Below are positions 27,157 to 42,100 of a stretch of DNA of 64,000 nt, one piece after another. The stretch covers positions 12,959,850-13,023,849 of the forward strand of contig NC_052031.1 of the NCBI RefSeq assembly GCF_015832195.1, in the 5' to 3' direction. Below the pieces are notes generated by a model. The model worked only from the letters and a program-made list of their open reading frames with translations. It was not told the DNA's origin and did not search any database. Numbering within the stretch: the first letter of the stretch is position 1; every line of letters starts with the position of its first letter. The position numbers were made by a program, and so were the translations under genes. Source of the DNA: Motacilla alba alba (lineage: Eukaryota > Chordata > Aves > Passeriformes > Motacillidae).

Positions 27157-30100
27157 CTGCAACAGAAACAACACTTTTTAATCCACTTCTTAATTCCCTG
27201 GAGTACTACACGATGTTATTCTTTTGGCCTCTAGGGTGGCACTATGATTCACAGTAGTCTTTCATACAGCCTACTTACACGTTATGGAAAACACTGAATA
27301 CGTGTTTATTGATCACGATATAGAAAGAAAGATGTATTTAACATGGCAAGTGTTCAAACTGCACAATAAACAGGAGCATTTCTGAGCTGTAACAGAGGAT
27401 CTTATGCCAAATTTCCTGTCAGCAGATTTATACATTTACTTGTGTTGTCTAATGACCTTGCCGAATATTAAGGAATAAAGAGGAAAGGCTATGTTTTATG
27501 GCATTCAAAGAATCACAGAATGGCTTGTGTTGGTAGGAAGATTAAAGATTTCTTCCAAAGAAGGAGGACAAAACCGGACAGAGTATTCCAGAGGCAAGGC
27601 AAAGAGTACTGAGTAACATTCACAGTGCACATGCTTCCCACAGGTTCAGCTGGTTAAAACGAAGAGTTCAGATGGCTGAGCCCAAGGTCAGCTTCCTTGG
27701 CTGGTAAGACCTGCTGTATAATGAGCTACCAGCCCAGCTACAGGCAACTGTGCTATCAGAACACAGCAGATTTGCCCAGCCTCACATCTACAGAGCTCTT
27801 CTGCATCGTGCACACCTCACACCTCAGCTGACACTGATGGCCATTTTAGGCATTATGGATTATTGCATGTAGTAACATTGCATTCACTTGAATTCAAAGA
27901 AATACAAAGTCCTGACTGTTCAATGCTAAGCATTTTCAAAATAAGCAATTCTGCAAAAAGGAGATGTACAGTTTATAAGGCAGAACTGGGCAGTATTCCA
28001 ACTCAGGCAGTATAGTTAGGACTACAGAGATTTATGACACACACTTCCAAAAGTTCTTGCAAGGAAAATACTTTTTTTATTTTAAGTTTGCATTTAATTC
28101 TCTCTACTTTGACATCCAGTTGCCTTTTTTGTAGAGTACATTGATTTATTCTTACTAGCAGAGCAGCCAAGATTAAATAGGACTTTCAAGGGAAAGTTTG
28201 TTTCAAAATGCTTCTGGGAAAGAACATCTCAAATATACCACCAGCACCTCTGTGGCATTAGCCATCATTTCTGCAGCAAAATCAAATGTTCTTTCCAATA
28301 CATGTTTTAACTTTTCAAATCCAGGAGGTGTCCCCAAAGCTACCTCTAGGCTAACAAAGCAAGCAGTGCGAAAAATCATGAAAACACATAGCCAAAAATA
28401 GATTCACCAGGAAGATCTCTCACTTGTCACTGGAAAAGCATCGTTCCAGGCCAATCATGCAAAGAAACCACACAAATTCCGCTTTTATCAGCAACAGGGT
28501 AATTAATAGAATTGTAAGTCAGTTTCTTCCCCTCATTCACAAGATTCATTTTTTCTAGTTAAAAAAAGCCACAGCTTCTGGACTGACACAATTATGAATT
28601 GCAAAATAGATTTTTAGACTTGCTATACCTAAACTTTTAAGGAAGGATTTATTCCATCTAATGTCAGCTTCCTGCCAAGCAGGTACAGACAGAGAGTTTC
28701 CTCAGTTCCAAATATAGCCAGTAGAAATCTAATCAATACAATTTGTGGTGCAATTCATCTGCCTGAACACAGAACGTGCTTTAGTAAGAGCCAAATCACA
28801 CCCTACATTCCAATGACTGCATCGACTGACTCTGCATGGGCTATAAACTGTTTTAGATGCAGGCACCCACTAGAGTTAGGTGAATCTGATCCGTAATCAG
28901 TCTTTAGACTGATCAGCCCAGACAAGCTTTTCTGGGCAAAGGTATATTGACATAAACTGTCCCACCAACTGAAGCAAATGAGTCTATTTATAACACTACA
29001 TCTGCAATTATTTATCTCTTTATTTCAATTTCCCTCATTATAGAAACCTTTGTATAAAAATTCTTTAAACGATATGAAATTATTTTTGAGAGAAATGCTG
29101 ATACTTGGCAACTCCACTCATGACGTCCTTTAACTGGCTTTATTAAACACTCTTTGCTGATCACAAAAATACGGCTATAGGAGAAAATTTTATGTTACAG
29201 TTTTAATAAAATGTCTGTATCTCACAGAAATTTGTAGCGTACAAAACAAGTGCACCAAAAATTGTTGATTCTGCAGCTCTGATGTTTCTACAGTAATCAA
29301 TAACACAGAATGTAATACAAACCCACAAATACAGTGGAAAGAAAATACTTGCTGCCAAGCTCAGCTTAGAAGGATAAAATACATACCTTCTCATGCTTCT
29401 TCATGAAGTTGGTCTTTCTAATTTTCCCATGATGCTGCAAACAACAGACAAGAGCAAAGGTAACATTATTAAAACAGTTAATAAAGAATGTATATACAAC
29501 AAATGTAGCACATTACTCTACTTCTTTACTACACTTCCAGTATTTGCCTTTGATGTCCCTACCAATCATTCTTACTACAAGCCCTAAAATTACACTTGCC
29601 TAGCTTCTTGCTTCATCTTGTCCCAAGTGGTGCAAAGCCAAATCACAACATGCTAATATTTCCTGGTGAAATGCAGTTGGTTTTTTTTTAATTCACTCAG
29701 GAACTGAGGTAGTAAAAATTGGTTTGTAATATGACTTTGTGCTACCATCCTCCTCATATCCTCAATCATCTAATAAAAAAGACAGATGATGACTATCATA
29801 ATTTTTAAATGTATCCATGTATAAAATCCACCACAATTTTCACCTTTTATTGACCCTATTTCAGAATTTGGATGCAACAAAAGTTGGCAGAATGACAACC
29901 AGGAATTTAATCAATACAATACAAAGGTAGCTCAAGGTTCTTGAGCTAAATGACAAAAAGAAGGAATAGGGGAGGGTGAAGAGGTAGGGGTGGGTGTTGA
30001 AGAAATGCAATGTAATTTAAAGCTGCACATTTTTAAAATTGTCTTAAAAAAGGAAGGACTACTGAAAGAAAATAGCCAAGTGCTCTTGGATCTCAACTAA

Positions 30101-33100
30101 AAATGTGAGGGCAAGACAAGGGCAGAAGTACAATAAACAATGTTACAAAGAAATGGGTTAAAAAAAGAAACAAAAAATCCAAGAGAGACATGAAGGATGA
30201 GGTGCAAATGATGTAAAATGAGTGAAGAGATGTAATAATTTTTAAACGTAGTTAAGTGTTATTTCTTAAAATATCACCTGATGCGTTTTTCCTTCTTCCA
30301 CAGCCCTGAGAAGTATACCTTATTAATATACCTTATAAGCATGCTTAATGAAGCAGGCAAAAAAACTCAAAGGAATTATTTTTTTCATTTAAATGTTTAA
30401 AATCTTGTACTTAGCATTTGTGTCCCTCAGTACTCAGCCATGTCAAAACTATCTTAGTAAACGTGGCTTTTCTTCACTGACTTCTGCAGAGCTAAATAGC
30501 AGACAGGGCTCAGGTTCAGTTCACATGATTTGTCTGATTTAAGAAAATAGCTAATTCAGCTAATACGTATCAAACACAATTAGAGACAGCAAAGCAATCA
30601 TTTTATCAAGCCTTTGAAAAAATGACTGCAGTGCTAACCATGACCTTACAGAGGGGAAAGTGATCAAGCCTGAGGTTACACAGAATGCTTTGGATGGATC
30701 ACAACAAACTGCATTCATGCATTTTACAGGTTATGCTGGGATCTCCATATAGTATATATGGTATCTTATTTCTGTTCAAGCACAAAACCCCATGAAATTC
30801 AGAGCTAATTTTCAATTAGCTTTTAATGCTGCTTTCTATAAAGATTTCCTATATACATACTCCTATTCTTTCATGTTTTAAATTCTTTTCATGTTTTCCA
30901 AACCAGCTTTGTATTTTTCTCTCAATCTACTGCAAAGCTCTTGAATTTTCACATAACCAATAGCAGTGGTGCCAACTATCACTTCCCATGCTCTGTTTAG
31001 CATTCCAGACTGCCCCACACTGTGACTTTACTTTTAGGTGTAGTATAGCCTAGCACCTATAGAATAGTGCAGATGAGCAACTCAATGACCATCCTTTTGT
31101 TTGCATTCCTTTTGCTTCTTTTAGCCCTCAGTTAAATCACTCCTGAAGATACTTTTCTGTCATCTATTCTGAATCTCATTACACACCTGATAAAAATCAT
31201 ATTCTATTTCCACTGTTCACATGACTCACAAAAACACTCAGCTTGAAACCCTGTCAAAAGTGTTGGCTTTGTTGGGCTTTGAGATGCAGCTATTTCTGAA
31301 GTTCAGTTTTAGACCTGATGAAGAGCTAACCGATACCACACGACATGCAGGAAAAATGGTGACTTCTGCTTCACAAGTTCTTGGAAAAAAATACCTGATA
31401 GCAATGATAGAAATACCTTCCTGACCCCTGCTTCAAAAATCGTAGAAAATCATGTTTATTGTACAAAAGTTTAATACAGTTCATGTGCAAGAGTGGAAAC
31501 TCATGCAGAGATACTACAAAAAGAGAAAGGAAAAAACCTAAGCTGAAAAGGTTGTTCAGTGAACACAAGGAAGATGTGGCACATTTTGGTAACATGCTAT
31601 ACAGACTTGACTCTTGCACGCTCTCCCATTTCTGTGTAGAAACATTTCTTCACCGAAAAAAATCTCTGTAGAAAATGCTCCAGCCAAGTGCAAAGAAGGC
31701 TTGCCTATAAAAAAAAATTGCCTATCTACACTTACTACAAGTAACCCTTAACTCAGGAAAGGACTCAATAGAAGGGTGAAAGACCCATAGCTTTCAGCAA
31801 GATCATACCAGAGTTTAAACTGAAAACATACTAACATTTCATCACTAGAAACTGCAGTAGCTTCTCAAAATGTGCATCTATGATTTTTTTTGAAGAGGGA
31901 GTAATATTTTTACAAATTTGTCTTGCTCTCATCTTCTTTAATTGCTTACACCCATCCATCACAATTGCCATATATTTATACACACATGCACATATCAATA
32001 CATACAGTAATAGTTGGTAAAACGTATAGAAAGCCCGACTGCCTGATCACTTTTCTGATACCTGTCTTCCCACCTACATTTTGTCAAATAACTCAAAATG
32101 ATGCAATGAGGCAGGCTTGAGGAGCTTGAGGATCCTCGGTCAGGAAGAAACATACAACAACAACCAATGGCACCACAGCACCTGTCTGCAGTATGACCAC
32201 AACTTGGCTCACAGGAAAAAAAGAAGAAAAAAACCAGCTTTATGCATAATTTGACATGAAGAATAATTTGGGTTTATTAGACATTTAAATCACTCAGTAA
32301 TCATTACCAATCACAGTATGTGATCTACAGTAAAGTTGCTCATCAAATCAAACGAAGCGCACACAGAAACAGTGCTCAAAAAAAATAGTTGAAGAGTTTT
32401 AAACTATGAAATTCAGTATGCAGGAATCCAGTTAACAGCACTAAGACATGAATTTTGTTACCTTAAGAAAGAATCTCTTATCTGTCCTAACAGGATTGTA
32501 GGAGGCAAGGTAAGCAGCTATTAGAAGAAATTTGGAGTAATAAGGAAGTTCCACATGGGTATGTGCAGAAAGTCCTATAAAAGAAACAAACAGTTCATGA
32601 GTTAACCAAAACCCAGCCTGAACATCCACAAACTTCAAATTAAACTTCCCTGCATTCATTTTCTTCTCCTTCTCTCCCGCTCTAGTGCCATAACTAAATA
32701 AATATGACTTTCTCAGCCCCATTATAACAGATGCAAACTCAGGGAAGGGCCAAGGAGCGTGTCACAAAGCTAAACAAAGCTAATATCCTGAAACCTTTTC
32801 AGACTCTCAGCAGCTGTACTTGAAGCATCAGGGATTCATAAATCTTCCAGCAAAAGATATAAACAATTCCAGACTACTTTCATTTAAGGGAATTTTCCTG
32901 ACAAACAAGGCAGATTAAGGGATATATTTAAATACAACCACAATTGTTTTCAAGATTCAACCTTTAGACTCCTCTCGGCCACCAAACAGCTTGTCCACGA
33001 GCAAGGCTGGCATGATGAAGAAAGCAGCAGTGCTGAACTTCCAATAAATAGTTCATCTGTGATCAATGATTTTGTCCCACTTCCTCCAGAAAATGTTTTA

Positions 33101-36100
33101 AAAATTTTAAACTTCAACCACTTTACTCTGCCTCCTTACATACATGTATACGTAATTAAGATTAAACACAGATATTAAAATCCACAAAAACTACAGTCTA
33201 GTGAATATCTGCTTCCCCTCTTTTTGAGGGGAACTTTGTAATTTTTACCCTTACAGTTCCCTGCTCTTCCTCTGCATAAGAACAGGATCATCAAAGCACC
33301 CTTCATCAGCTGGCTAACTACAGAAACCATTAAAGGGTCTCTCTCTCGTGCCCTCTTTGCTTACAGTTTTTACTTCAACAGTTTTTTATTCTGTGAAGCA
33401 CCCTTATGCTTTAATCCAAATACCAGCAAATAAAGAGTAAAGAATTAAACACGTTTAGAAGTTACTATTCAGGGTCCACAGTACAGGGAAAAGCATCTTA
33501 GATGACTGCTAGTAATGATTTCCTCTCACGTAAGCACAAAAAGAACAGCAGTTTTAGTTTCATTCATAATGAAGAGATTCTCTTGTACTGCATGCTATTT
33601 ATAACATTCAACACCAAATAAACTCTTGCAGACAGACAATTTAGTTTAATACAAAAACATCTCGTTTTTCTCCATTCTTCTGGTCAGCCAATACTGCAGC
33701 ACAAACTGAACTATTTGATGATTTACATCTTTATTAGAGTTAGAATTTTATTTATTAAAACAACTTCTTAAGCATGTTGCTATCAAATGCTGTTTTAACA
33801 ACATGAAATTTTTGCCTACTACATACACTTATGAAAATGCATTTTAAATGAAGTCTCCCTTCATGGGGTTGTCAGGTGCAAAATATTTCATGATCATCTG
33901 GGAGAGAGTTTAATAATGTCACTTTGTATTAATCTCCTTTCGTCAAAAATATTGAAAATTCACCAGTCATAAACCAAACACAGGAAACAGTCTGATGATT
34001 GTATTTATCTCAAGGAATTGTCAGGACAAATAATATAAAAAATGTTCCCCAAATACAAACTGGTCAAAAGACCATGACCAACTGACATCACCAGGAAAAT
34101 ATTTCAGTATTCCTTCCTAAATTGTAAATGAAGGCTGACAAATATATATTAAGATTCAACTTTCCAGCCCGTCTAAAGTATAAAACCAACAAAGCTCTAC
34201 TTGTCCCAGGAAAGAACATGGAGAAGGAACACTTGCACTTCTGACATTTCTCCTTGCAAGAAATCTGGACCAGGACAGGTGTTTTGTTTAGGAATGTGCT
34301 AATTCAGTGCAATACACCAGGTATAACATTCTCTTCTCCCCACTTGGACAATTCTGCCAGTTGGCACACAGAAGTTTGACCATCAGGGTTCAGGCCATTC
34401 CTGACCCATTCTGACATAAAAAACACTGATGTAAAAAGGACTGCCTTTACCTGGAAAGGATATTAGGAAAGGTTACTCACAGTATATATGACAAGGGAAA
34501 AACATTCCTTTTAGAAGATCTTCTCAAAGAACCACGATTACCCTGAATTGTAAGTGAATATTAACAGGTAGCTTTGTCTGCGTGGTTTCATTCACTTGCT
34601 CTCAGGTGACAATGACCAAGTGGAGCCAGAAAGCACATTTCACATTACGAGGTCCTACACAGTTACTGCGTTTGATACCTTTCAATTGCCCAGGCTCTCC
34701 ACCATCATGCTGCAAACGCTCCCACTGTGAGCTGAAAGACAGATAATGCAAATGCATAAAGATGCGGTATTTGATAATCTTTCAGAGAAAGCTACCTGCT
34801 TGGTATAGTCTAATTTTGTGACGCTGGCGAGGATACAGTTAGTGAGACAAAAATTAAAAATACATGGTCTCACTGTCTCGCATGTAAATTTTAATAATCT
34901 GCAGACTATGTATTTGATTAAAAAAAGCAAAAAATAATGTTAGATTAAGGCATAAAAGATCTAATTGTAAAATACCTATTTCCTCCCATCCAGCTACCAC
35001 GAGTAAGCAAACATCCATAGCATTCCAAGTTTCAAGAGTAATGCAGAATTGCATAAAAAGCAAAAGCACTGATAGTTTTGATTCTTTTTAAGCTGCTTAA
35101 TAACTGTTTATGTTTGTGAGAAGACTACTATAATTACTTCATAATGTAATTTTGAAGTCAATGGAAGTCAGCAAGATGGATTATTCTGTCAGTGAAAAAT
35201 GCCCCCAAGTAGATCGGTGTTTTCCTAAAAAGTAGCAAAAAAAAATCACTTTAAAACTTCCCTTAAGGAATGACATTGCTAGCAATTTCATATTTTGGAT
35301 CATTTTGTATACCACAATGGGATTACAAAAAGATAGGTTTGTTGAAGGAATGATTTTGGCTTGTTTTTTAAAGTTCCTCATGAACAGAGTTTATCAGTCA
35401 TAAGCCATAAAACTTATAAAAACAGTGTAATGGGAGGTCAGGTAATACTTAAATTACAATGAATGACAAAACAACTCATCGGTGATTTAAGGTTTTATCC
35501 AATGTCTATTTTACAGGCAGAAAAAATGTTAATTTTCCTTTCAGTTCAGGTAGCACAAAAGCTGACAGCAAAGTTCTATCACTGTAAATGACATGGCCAA
35601 GAAAAAAAAAACAGAGTAATCACAGTTCTGTGGCCAGAAAAACTGATATAGTAATTTTAATTCCTCAAGCATTTATTGGTACACAGAACTAAATCCTAGA
35701 ACTGTTAGATAGAAAGCTGGAATTTCTAATAAAAATCAAGTCAAGCTCAAATTTATAATCAAAGAAAACTGTAGAGGGAAATCACTTATTTGGAAACAAT
35801 TCACAAGCTATTTTGTATCATAATCTTTTATTACAACCTAATTGGAGTAGGCAATTACACAATATAAAAAGTCAGGAAGATCCCGAGTAGACTGTGTAAT
35901 GAAGATCAATATTGAATATAAATAAATATTTGAGCCAAACAGTAAAAAGCTGCATGCTACAGTGAAGTCTAGCTTGGAAAAAGCAAAATCAATTCTCTTT
36001 TTAAAGGAATAATCACATCTCTAGAACATTAGCAAAGACTTCTACTACGCACTCAGGTTGTGACCAGAATACTCTATAGCCTCAATGACAATGAAAGGAA

Positions 36101-39100
36101 AGAAATCAGTATGTTTTTACCAAGATAAAGAAACCAAGCAATACTGAATGATCTCTCTTCACATAGTGTAACACCAGAATCACTCATCTTAAAGGGGGAG
36201 GAAATATTAAACCTAAGCCAATTATTACCACTGTGAATGAACACCACCATCCTTTTTTCTAGCAGTCTGGCAGCTTACAGACAAAATAAACAAGGAATCT
36301 AAAACAATACCAAGAACAATAGCCATTAATAGGAAACCAGATTTTAACGCTGTCAAAAATAGCAATTCCACGCAGGAAAAAATTTGCCCTTGGAAACGAA
36401 AATAAGGGATGAGAAAGCACAGTCAGAAAACAAACCTGGCTCTATCAAACAAAGCTAAGAAACACAGATACTCAAAATCTGTCATGGCTCAAGAATTCTG
36501 AGGCTTGCACACATCCTTGGTACAGTGAGTATCTGGCGAGCTAACACACATAGCAGTGTGTTCTAAACTGTCTGTATATTCTGGTGATGGATTCCCATGC
36601 TTGGTAGTTTCATACATTACAGAAAATGGATCCAGCATCAGTGTAAAGGAGAACAAAACCTGCTGCCACTGCTTTACTTATTGAATCTATTATATGCTGC
36701 AAGTACCACTTTGTTTAAATCTCCTCCTGAGATATGCTATTTCTAACAGTGTATGGCAAGAAAGAAATGTACATTAAAGGAAAAAGATTACATCTAGCAA
36801 AAAAGAAACACTAGCCATGAAACACAGTGAGAGGAAGGTAGTTAAAAACAGCAACTCCAACAAAGCAAACAAGCCTATGCCCTCCAAATTACCTGGATAT
36901 TTCCCGGAGATAAACAGTCTGCATTGCCTTCTTCAAATGAGGTTCGATATTTTTCCAGAGTTTGCGGGTGTCGCGTTCATTTGCTGCAGCAAGCCAGAAT
37001 CAACTTTGTTAAACATTTAACTCATGCAATACTAAAACTCATCCCTGACACCTGAAAAGTCACAGGCATAACACAGTCTAACAGCCTGACTCTGACATGC
37101 TGCTTTAGGATGATGCACCACCATCCATCCAGCAAGCACATGCTGCCACACAAGGCTGTTTCTCTGTGACTGTTCTGAGATAATCTGTGTCAGCTTGACA
37201 AAACCTCTCCTCTTGGTTTCTTTCTTCTCTTGGCCTTGACAAAGAAATAACTTGTCCCATCACTTTGTCAAACTCCTGATGGTTGAGTGAGGAGAAAGAT
37301 TAATAGGAAGCAGGAAAATTTTCAGGGTATTTCCATCTTTGTTTCCTAAAACACCACCACTAAATACCACGTACTGCTTCTGCTGCAAGTGCTCACGACA
37401 GGGTGCAACTGAAGTAGGCAATGCTGTTGTGATCTGAGATAGCACTGTGCCACCACAGCACAAGGATCAGAGCAAAGCCTCCACCAAAACCAAGTGAACA
37501 GCCCCCGCTCTCTCATACATCTCTCAAATTAAAGACACAGCCTTACCTTCCCCTCTGACCACTGGCTCACAGTATTTAGCAAAATTGAGCGCTGCCTACA
37601 GAAAGCAAAATTGGAACACATTAAAATACTATCTGATCCAGCTACAGAGTATAACTACCAGGGTAACTAATTCCTTTGCGAAGCAAACAAACCCTTTTAA
37701 ATCAATAATTATGTCACTTGCTTACAAACATTATACTGCCACAAATGGCAACATTTCTGTACCATAAAATACAAGTAGAAGTAATCTATCACACGTCACA
37801 TGGCTTTGAGCTCAGTAGGATCTGTTTATCATACTTGGAGGTTGCATTTTTTTTTAAACGAACATAATAACTTATCGTTATAAATGAAATAAAAATGTTT
37901 TAATGAACTTTTCTTACTCCCTTCATTTTCAGATAAAACTTTCCATTCCAGGACACTTAAACACAAGAAGAAATTACAAATACTTTCAATTTATTAGCAG
38001 AAAACTACACAACACTGGAAGCCCTTAACAGCCACAAAACAACTGCAACCTTTGTTATGGATTTTAAAGGCAACTACATTTTAAGCTAACACATTCTCAG
38101 GAGGGCAAATTTACACTAGATGTAAGAAAGACTTTTTACTGTGAAGGTGGTGAGACACTGAAACAGGCTGCCAGAGAAGCTGTGGATGCCCCTGGAAGTT
38201 TTGAAGGCCAGGTTGGATGAGGCTTTGATCAACCTGGTCTAGGTAGAAGGTGTCCCTGCCCATGGCAGGGGAGTTGGAACTTGACTGTTAAGGTCCCTTC
38301 CAACCCAAACCATTCTATAAGCTCTAATTTTCCCTTTGTCCATATTCAACAATAAATCTAGACTTTCATTTAGCAAAAGACATCACAAAGCAAAACAGCA
38401 GCTCTAAAGAAGCTCATCTCACCAGATGCCGAAGTTCTTTCAGGTCCCTACAGACCATGTAGAAGACACCAAGCAAAATATTGATATATGCAGCATAAAA
38501 ATCTGCAGAATATTCTGGGGGATGATTCTGAGACAAGATCTTCTGCAGATGTCCTGTTTAAACAAAAATAAATTTTGCTGTTTTCAAGCCAACTTAATAA
38601 ATCGACCACATTTGTAGAAAAACAATAACCATCACTAAAAAATCCCCAACAAAATCCACCAAAACCTACACTGATTTGAAGAACCAGCAAATGTAATGGA
38701 ATCAAAACATCCCTTTGAGATGTTCTGGCAAGAGGAAAAAGACAAGACCTTTACAGGTTGTGTGAATATAGACTTGTACATTCCAGTAGCTATTGCATAT
38801 TCTGGGTTTTGTAACAGGTACGCTGATAAACCTGGAAAAATCTTTTAAATGTCCTTTGAAAAAGTGTTATATAATCCCTGAAAAGCAGATCAAAAAAATC
38901 AGAATTTACCTATGCTGTAATCTGGAAAATACATGGTGAATGGCTCAAAGCACCCAATGTTTGGACGGAACAGTTCCCACACTATTTCACTGAGCAGAAC
39001 AACTGTCACATTTCTGTCAGTCTACACAGGGAAGAGAAAAAACCGTATGAGAGGGCGACAGGCAGAGAAATACAAAAAACCAGTGCATGCTAGAGCATCA

Positions 39101-42100
39101 ATGAGAAAAATTATTATTGTGACTTTTTCTGTTTCACAAAAATCATTACATTTACAGTTTATTTCTATACTAGTGATTTGCATTAAAACTTCAGCTGGCC
39201 TAACCAAGCAGATCATACATTTGCAAATCTTTATAATTTTATGATATTTCTCTCCAACCCTTGCCATTTCACTGACATGTAACCTTTCTAGGGTGATACA
39301 CAATACCAAGTATATTCCACCTCAAAATTAAGAGAACGTTTTACTTTAGTAATTAAACACAGATTTTCAGAGCAAACAGAAAAAGTTAAAAAGTGAAAAG
39401 AAAACTCAGCGCATCTGGAACCAAGCTATCTTGTACTTTATTTAAAAGGCAATCTGGTTATTAAAGACAAACACACAGACATCCCAAACCAAGAATGTAA
39501 TATTACCTGTTTTCTCTCCCAACTGTTTTACTAATTAACATCAATGGGGCTGTACATAGTAATATATTTTTGTAACCAAGCTTTTATTGACAAAATACCT
39601 GCTTCAGAACGGATGTTTTGATCAACAGGTAGCAAAATGCTTCATATTAAAAACAATATTGTTTTATTTTCGTCACCTTTCAAAATATTAGCTACTTAAT
39701 ACGAAGCTAAAACCACCTGTGAAGATGATGGGTCATTCTCCTCTTTGCAAGGTTTTTGCAACCATACAAAAAATTCTGCCTAACAAAAGATGATTTTAAA
39801 TATGGTTCTTACTTTCCTCACTTCTTGGTGAAGTGGCACCTACCCATATTCTTTACTGTTTTTTCTCTGTTTTTATGGAACATAAATATTTTCTTCACTT
39901 TCAACAAGAAAGTATCTTTCTGCATTTCTTTCAGCTGGTTTCCTCTCCCAGAACTCCTGATGTTTCAGCTGAGAGAAGTGCTAAGATACATTCAGCTTCC
40001 TGAAATGTTACTTCCTGACTGATCATCCAGTATGAAGAACTTCAATATTTGCTACCACAATCCTCAGAGAAATCAAGCATCCATGACTTATTCTTCAGCA
40101 GCAACCCTCCAGTCCCATGATATCCTTCACTACTACCAGTGGTGTTCCTGGTCTCCTTTCACTCCAGGAAAGGAAGAGTGGCAAGAGATTTGCTCCTACA
40201 ACATTGCTCTGCAACACTGGCTGCACAACTGTTTTAGAAAGCCTCAGTCCAGAATCCAGAATTTAAGCAACTGGAATATCAGCATTCAAGACAACAGACT
40301 TATTTGGAGGTTAGTTTTGAATCTGGGAGTGTTCCTCTGGCATATATAAATCTTAGTCTATGGGGTTTTGATCCCTGAACAGCAATTACAGACCCAATTA
40401 TTGCCTCCCTTCCCTGCAGAACGGGTTGTTTCTGCTTCAGGAGCAGCCTAGTCCAGAACATGGGCAGAACAGACAAAAAGAGACAGAAAATGCACCAGCT
40501 GTCAGGATTAAGAACACAGCTGTGAATCAGTCTTCATTCAGCAGAGAAATCAATGTGACCAGAAGATTAAGAGCACCACACAAAAGCTTTGAGATAACAA
40601 GCATAATTTCAGCTATTTACATGTTCAGATATTTCAAAGTACCAGCAACTTACAGTTTTGTCTTCAGTTTCTTTTCAGGGAATGTACCATTTTTGCTTAT
40701 TTCAAGGCAAAAGCTTTGATGTTTCAGAAGTGAGAAAGGAAAGCACACTGTGGTTTACTCCAATCAGAAACTTACCGAGGCACAATTCCAGGAGAAGTGT
40801 GAGAAAACTCTCTAGCAAGTCAAAGCACATTCACAGCTGCTGAGCTGTGCAGCTCCAGCCAAATTAAACAGCTGGTAGTCTCCTCAAAATCTCATTCTTA
40901 AAAAGACAAACAACCTAAAAAAGACAGCTATATATCTGACACGAGCCTTCAAAGATTCTACACATCAGACATTGTGAATAAGATACCATTAACCACAACT
41001 AAAAAAAAAAAAAAAAAGTCTAATAAAAATCTCTCAACATTTTTGACCACTGTTTTGGGGGAGTGAGGCTTAATTTTTCAACTTTTCTCATCTAAAGAAT
41101 CATTCATCTCGATCTGCGAGCCTGGATGTACAGGTACCACATGTTCAGTTACTTGCAACAGACAGGACACATACAATAATTTCTTCCAAGACACTCACCA
41201 ACTCTTGAAGCCTAAGAAATGCTGGCAGGATGTTCGCTTCCATTTCCCTCAGCTGTTCTGCTCTATCCAGAACCTTTTAACAGAACAATGATATTTTATA
41301 GACAAATTCAACTCCCACTCTCACATGGACTTAAAATTAATTCTTAGCTGCTGGAAACTGAATTGGAGAGATTACTGCTTCAAATGTGCTTCCAGGAAGC
41401 GCAAGCAGCTCTGCATCTAAAAAGGCATATAATCCCTAGACAAGCAACATTCTCACGCCTTATGGCAGGAAGAATTATTGTTTAAGTCCAGTCAGGAATA
41501 TCACAAGAAAGTCATGATATCCTTAACAACCACTGAAACTTCCACTTCTTCCCAAAATTCTTCTTATGTTTCAGATTTTCATGCAGTACAGTAGCACTGT
41601 AACTACATGCTTACTCTAGGAGAGTTGTCTTTTCCTACCATTATATGATTTTTCAGAAACAAATAAGAGCTGGTATTCTGAATTTTGAGAGAAACTTTTC
41701 TAGTCATCGTTTGCAGCCCAGGAATTTACAGGATTTATTGCATGCAAACTTCACATGGCAGTAACAGATGTAGCATATGTACAGCTTAAACAAGAAACAT
41801 CTTAAGCAAATAACATTTTAGAGTCTGAAGAATTAAAACAGAAGCATGAAGACATCCATGGTTACTCTTTGGTAAAGAAAAATGTGTATTTCCAGCACAC
41901 CTAAAATCTTAACAGAAATGAAATAAGAGAATAGAAATACATTTCTTTTATGGCTTATTTACTACTTGCAGTGTAAATCTAAATTCTGAAGCTCATTTTT
42001 TCTTTAGAATTATTGCTCTTGAGGTAGAAACTATAGGTCTGTAGAAAACTATATTTTCTATCCTACTACATATCTTCTTGCCATAAAAATCTAACAACAT

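Noticed and set aside
32575..34678. U12-type intron suggested by the gtatc donor and a TTGGTTAAC-like branch site
   Set aside because: The donor departs from GTATCCTT after the fifth base, and the branch-like word is too far from the acceptor with two core mismatches.
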